In this document: piece by piece, positions 62,385-64,000 of the stretch
How the letters are laid out: each line of letters begins with the position of its first letter
Position numbering within the stretch: position 1 is the stretch's first letter
Assembly (NCBI RefSeq): GCF_016937515.1
Contig: NZ_JAFHKM010000002.1
Location: forward strand, 3,839,001 to 3,903,000
DNA: 64,000 nucleotides
Origin: Cohnella algarum
GTDB taxonomy: Bacteria > Bacillota > Bacilli > Paenibacillales > Paenibacillaceae
Direction of reading: 5' to 3'
Notes under the pieces: model-generated
Database searches by the model: none
Seen by the model: the letters and a program-made list of their open reading frames with translations, nothing else
What the model was told of the DNA's origin: nothing
Program-made: the position numbers and the translations under genes

Positions 62385-63365
62385 ATGAAGAAATCTATGA
62401 CTTTGTTAATGACGGTCGTACTCGGTTTGACGCTGGCCGCCTGCGGCAGCAACAACGGCAACAACGCGAACGGCGCTGCGAGCCCGAGCGAAAGCGCATC
62501 GGCATCGCCGTCGGCATCCGCGCCTGCATCGGAATCGCCAAGCCCGAGCGCGGAAAAGCTGACCGGCTCGATTCTCGCAACCGGCTCCTCGGCGCTGCAA
62601 CCGCTCGTCGAGCAAGTCGCTCAAAAGTTCATGGCCGAAGAAGAGTATAGCGGCATCACGGTTCAAGTACAAGGCGGCGGCAGCGGCACGGGCCTGACGC
62701 AAGTATCCGACGGCCAAGCGGATATCGGCAACTCCGACATTTTCGCGGAAGAGAAGTTCAAGGACGCGGACGCTCCGAAAGCGGCCGAACTGGTCGATCA
62801 TCAAGTGGCGGTTGTCGGCATGGCCGCGGTCGCTCATCCCGAAGTCGGCGTCGACAACCTGACGAAGCAGCAACTGGTCGACATTTTCACCGGCAAAATC
62901 ACGAACTGGAAAGACGTGGGCGGCGCCGATCAAGAGATCGTCATCATCAACCGTCCGAGCAGCTCCGGCACGCGCAAAACGTTTGAAACGTACGCGCTCG
63001 GCACGACGACGGAAGACCTTCCGGGTTCGATCCAACAGGATTCCTCCGGTACGGTTCACAAGCTGGTAGCCGAAACGCCGGGAGCGATTTCCTACCTGGC
63101 CCTGTCTTACCTGGACGATAAGATTCAAGTTCTGAAATACGACGGCGTCGAGCCGACGGTCGAAAACATCACGACGGGCAAATTCCCGGTATGGGCATAC
63201 GAGCACATGTACACGAAAGGCGAGCCGAATCCGGTCGTCAAAGCCTTCCTCGATTACATGATGAGCGAAGAAGTTCAAAACACCGACGTAACGGAGCTTA
63301 ACTTCATTCCGGTCACGAGCATGCAAATCGTTCGCGATATCGACGGCAACATCACGCAAAAGTAA
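62385..63365 (+). CDS. pstS: Phosphate ABC transporter substrate-binding protein
   Basis: 326 residues from ATG 62385 (AAAGGGGAA upstream; the open frame extends to 62298 without a site). Lipobox L-A-A-C (Cys20), then a Ser/Ala/Pro-rich linker. The phosphate-binding PBP domain has G-S-I-L-A-T-G-S-S-A-L-Q-P (phosphate loop), G-G-G-S-G-T-G-L, G-N-S-D-I-F and N-R-P-S-S-S-G-T-R-K-T-F. It captures inorganic phosphate outside the membrane for PstCAB. First gene of the pst operon, under a Pho box. Confidence 0.96.
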   Translation: MKKSMTLLMTVVLGLTLAACGSNNGNNANGAASPSESASASPSASAPASESPSPSAEKLTGSILATGSSALQPLVEQVAQKFMAEEEYSGITVQVQGGGSGTGLTQVSDGQADIGNSDIFAEEKFKDADAPKAAELVDHQVAVVGMAAVAHPEVGVDNLTKQQLVDIFTGKITNWKDVGGADQEIVIINRPSSSGTRKTFETYALGTTTEDLPGSIQQDSSGTVHKLVAETPGAISYLALSYLDDKIQVLKYDGVEPTVENITTGKFPVWAYEHMYTKGEPNPVVKAFLDYMMSEEVQNTDVTELNFIPVTSMQIVRDIDGNITQK

Positions 63366-63416
63366 GGCTATGATGGAACGCGATTGCGAATAACTTCCGA
63401 AATATTTCTTAGCGGC

Positions 63417-63461
63417 GAGAGGCGACAATAGTGTGCCTCTCCTTGCCGTTGGAGGAGAGGC
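63417..63461 (+). promoter_or_regulatory. Mutually exclusive hairpins covering the pstC ribosome site
   Basis: GAGAGGC occurs at 63417-63423 and 63455-63461; GCCTCTC at 63435-63441 can pair with either. Pairing with the second copy buries the pstC ribosome site GGAGGAGAGG (63451-63460); pairing with the first leaves it open. This could down-tune pstC translation relative to pstS, or switch it. Confidence 0.65.
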
Positions 63462-63465
63462 GTGC

Positions 63466-64000
63466 ATGAACATTCCCTACGAAGAAGTTAAAAAGGATCC
63501 GGCCTCGGCCGCACCAAATTCGAAAAAGTTTCCGAAGCACCGCATGGAAGAGCTGCGGGGTAAGGCTTACGTATATGCTTGCATTCTCGTGCTGATCGTC
63601 ACCATCTTCTCGATCGTCTACTTTATCGCGGTTCGGGGCCTGTCTCCGTTTTTGTCCGACGGTGTAGGCATCGGAGAAATGCTGTTTGGAAAAACTTGGG
63701 CGCCGGATGCGGACGTTCCGCTGTACGGGGCGCTTCCCTTCCTGTTCGGCTCGTTTTCGACGTCGCTCCTGGCGGCGCTCATCGCCGCGCCGCTCGGCTT
63801 CTGCGCGTCGATCTTCATGACCGAAATCATGCCGAAGCTCGGAAAAACGGTGCTGCAGCCGGCCATCGAGCTGCTTGCGGGGATTCCTTCGGTCGTCTAC
63901 GGCTTCGTCGGCCTTTCGGTCATCGTGCCGTTTTTGCGCGACACGTTCCCCGGCCAGGGCATCGGCATTTTGGCGGGGGGAATCGTGCTGTCGATCATGA
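63466..64000 (+). CDS. pstC: Phosphate ABC transporter permease PstC, N-terminal part
   Basis: ATG 63466 with GGAGGAGAGG upstream; the frame runs off the end of the window after about 178 codons. A ~40-residue charged N-terminus is followed by a membrane helix (Y-V-Y-A-C-I-L-V-L-I-V-T-I-F-S-I-V) and the start of the permease domain with F-S-T-S-L-L-A-A-L-I-A-A-P-L-G and I-E-L-L-A-G-I-P-S-V-V-Y-G-F-V-G, the PstC/PstA signature. With PstA it forms the phosphate channel. 100 bp after pstS. Confidence 0.94.
   Translation, partial: MNIPYEEVKKDPASAAPNSKKFPKHRMEELRGKAYVYACILVLIVTIFSIVYFIAVRGLSPFLSDGVGIGEMLFGKTWAPDADVPLYGALPFLFGSFSTSLLAALIAAPLGFCASIFMTEIMPKLGKTVLQPAIELLAGIPSVVYGFVGLSVIVPFLRDTFPGQGIGILAGGIVLSIM

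Overview
The window is high-G+C, tightly packed, endospore-forming Firmicutes DNA. GerE, a GerA/GerB/GerC germinant-receptor operon, YhcN/YlaJ, YtrH, YtrI and a CgeB-like protein mark a spore former. The G+C richness, frequent TTG/GTG starts and strong AGGAGG ribosome sites point to Paenibacillaceae (Cohnella/Paenibacillus-like). This placement is inference from gene content; no rRNA or tRNA gene was seen.

Layout. 1-1.4 kb: end of murQ and an MgtC/SapB protein. 1.6-13.5 kb: a one-strand locus of glycosyltransferases, a sugar-nucleotide transferase, a CgeB-like protein, a nucleotide-sugar dehydratase and five small proteins. Six of its products carry an Arg/Lys-rich segment followed by a glycine-every-fourth-residue repeat (aromatic-x-x-Gly). 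I read it as a spore-surface glycosylation locus with a shared targeting or assembly module. 13.5-16.8 kb: fabH behind a FapR-type operator, a YhcN/YlaJ lipoprotein, gerE and a second small LuxR-type regulator. 16.9-22.3 kb (minus strand): gerA-gerB-gerC, a 46-codon membrane microprotein, and an orphan sensor kinase. 22.4-33.7 kb: ytoI/ytpI, ytrH-ytrI, dnaE, a 62-aa protein, accD-accA, pyk, a thioesterase and fxsA, broadly the Bacillus ytoI-to-pyk neighbourhood but without pfkA. 34.2-38.2 kb: convergent ppk and ppx. 38.5-42 kb: citZ-icd-mdh. 42.9-48 kb: a ribose-type sugar ABC transporter with a sugar kinase. 48.2-48.8 kb: a striking 103-bp tandem array. 48.9-54.1 kb: yfbR, class I fumarase, phoR and phoP. 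55-60.2 kb: an unknown gene, an AraC regulator and a sugar-oxidation operon. 60.2-64 kb: a CuA-type cupredoxin lipoprotein, a soluble CBS/chemoreceptor-type protein, pstS and the start of pstC.

How the genes work together. Phosphate control links distant loci: ppk, phoP and pstS each have TT(A/T)ACA-like repeats at exact 11-bp steps ahead of them, so phosphate uptake, its two-component regulator and polyphosphate synthesis look co-regulated. A mutually exclusive hairpin pair precedes pstC and could set the PstS:PstC ratio. GerE, next to the glycosylation locus, would be its natural late mother-cell regulator.

Two caveats. Four genes (a GT-D glycosyltransferase, a small Arg-rich protein, ytoI and accD) are each broken by loss of one base, each explicable as one missing G in a run of G. 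Since accD is essential, undercalled homopolymers are more likely than real mutations. Also, helically phased palindrome arrays at 15.7, 48.2-48.8 and 54.6 kb are the least explained part of the window.
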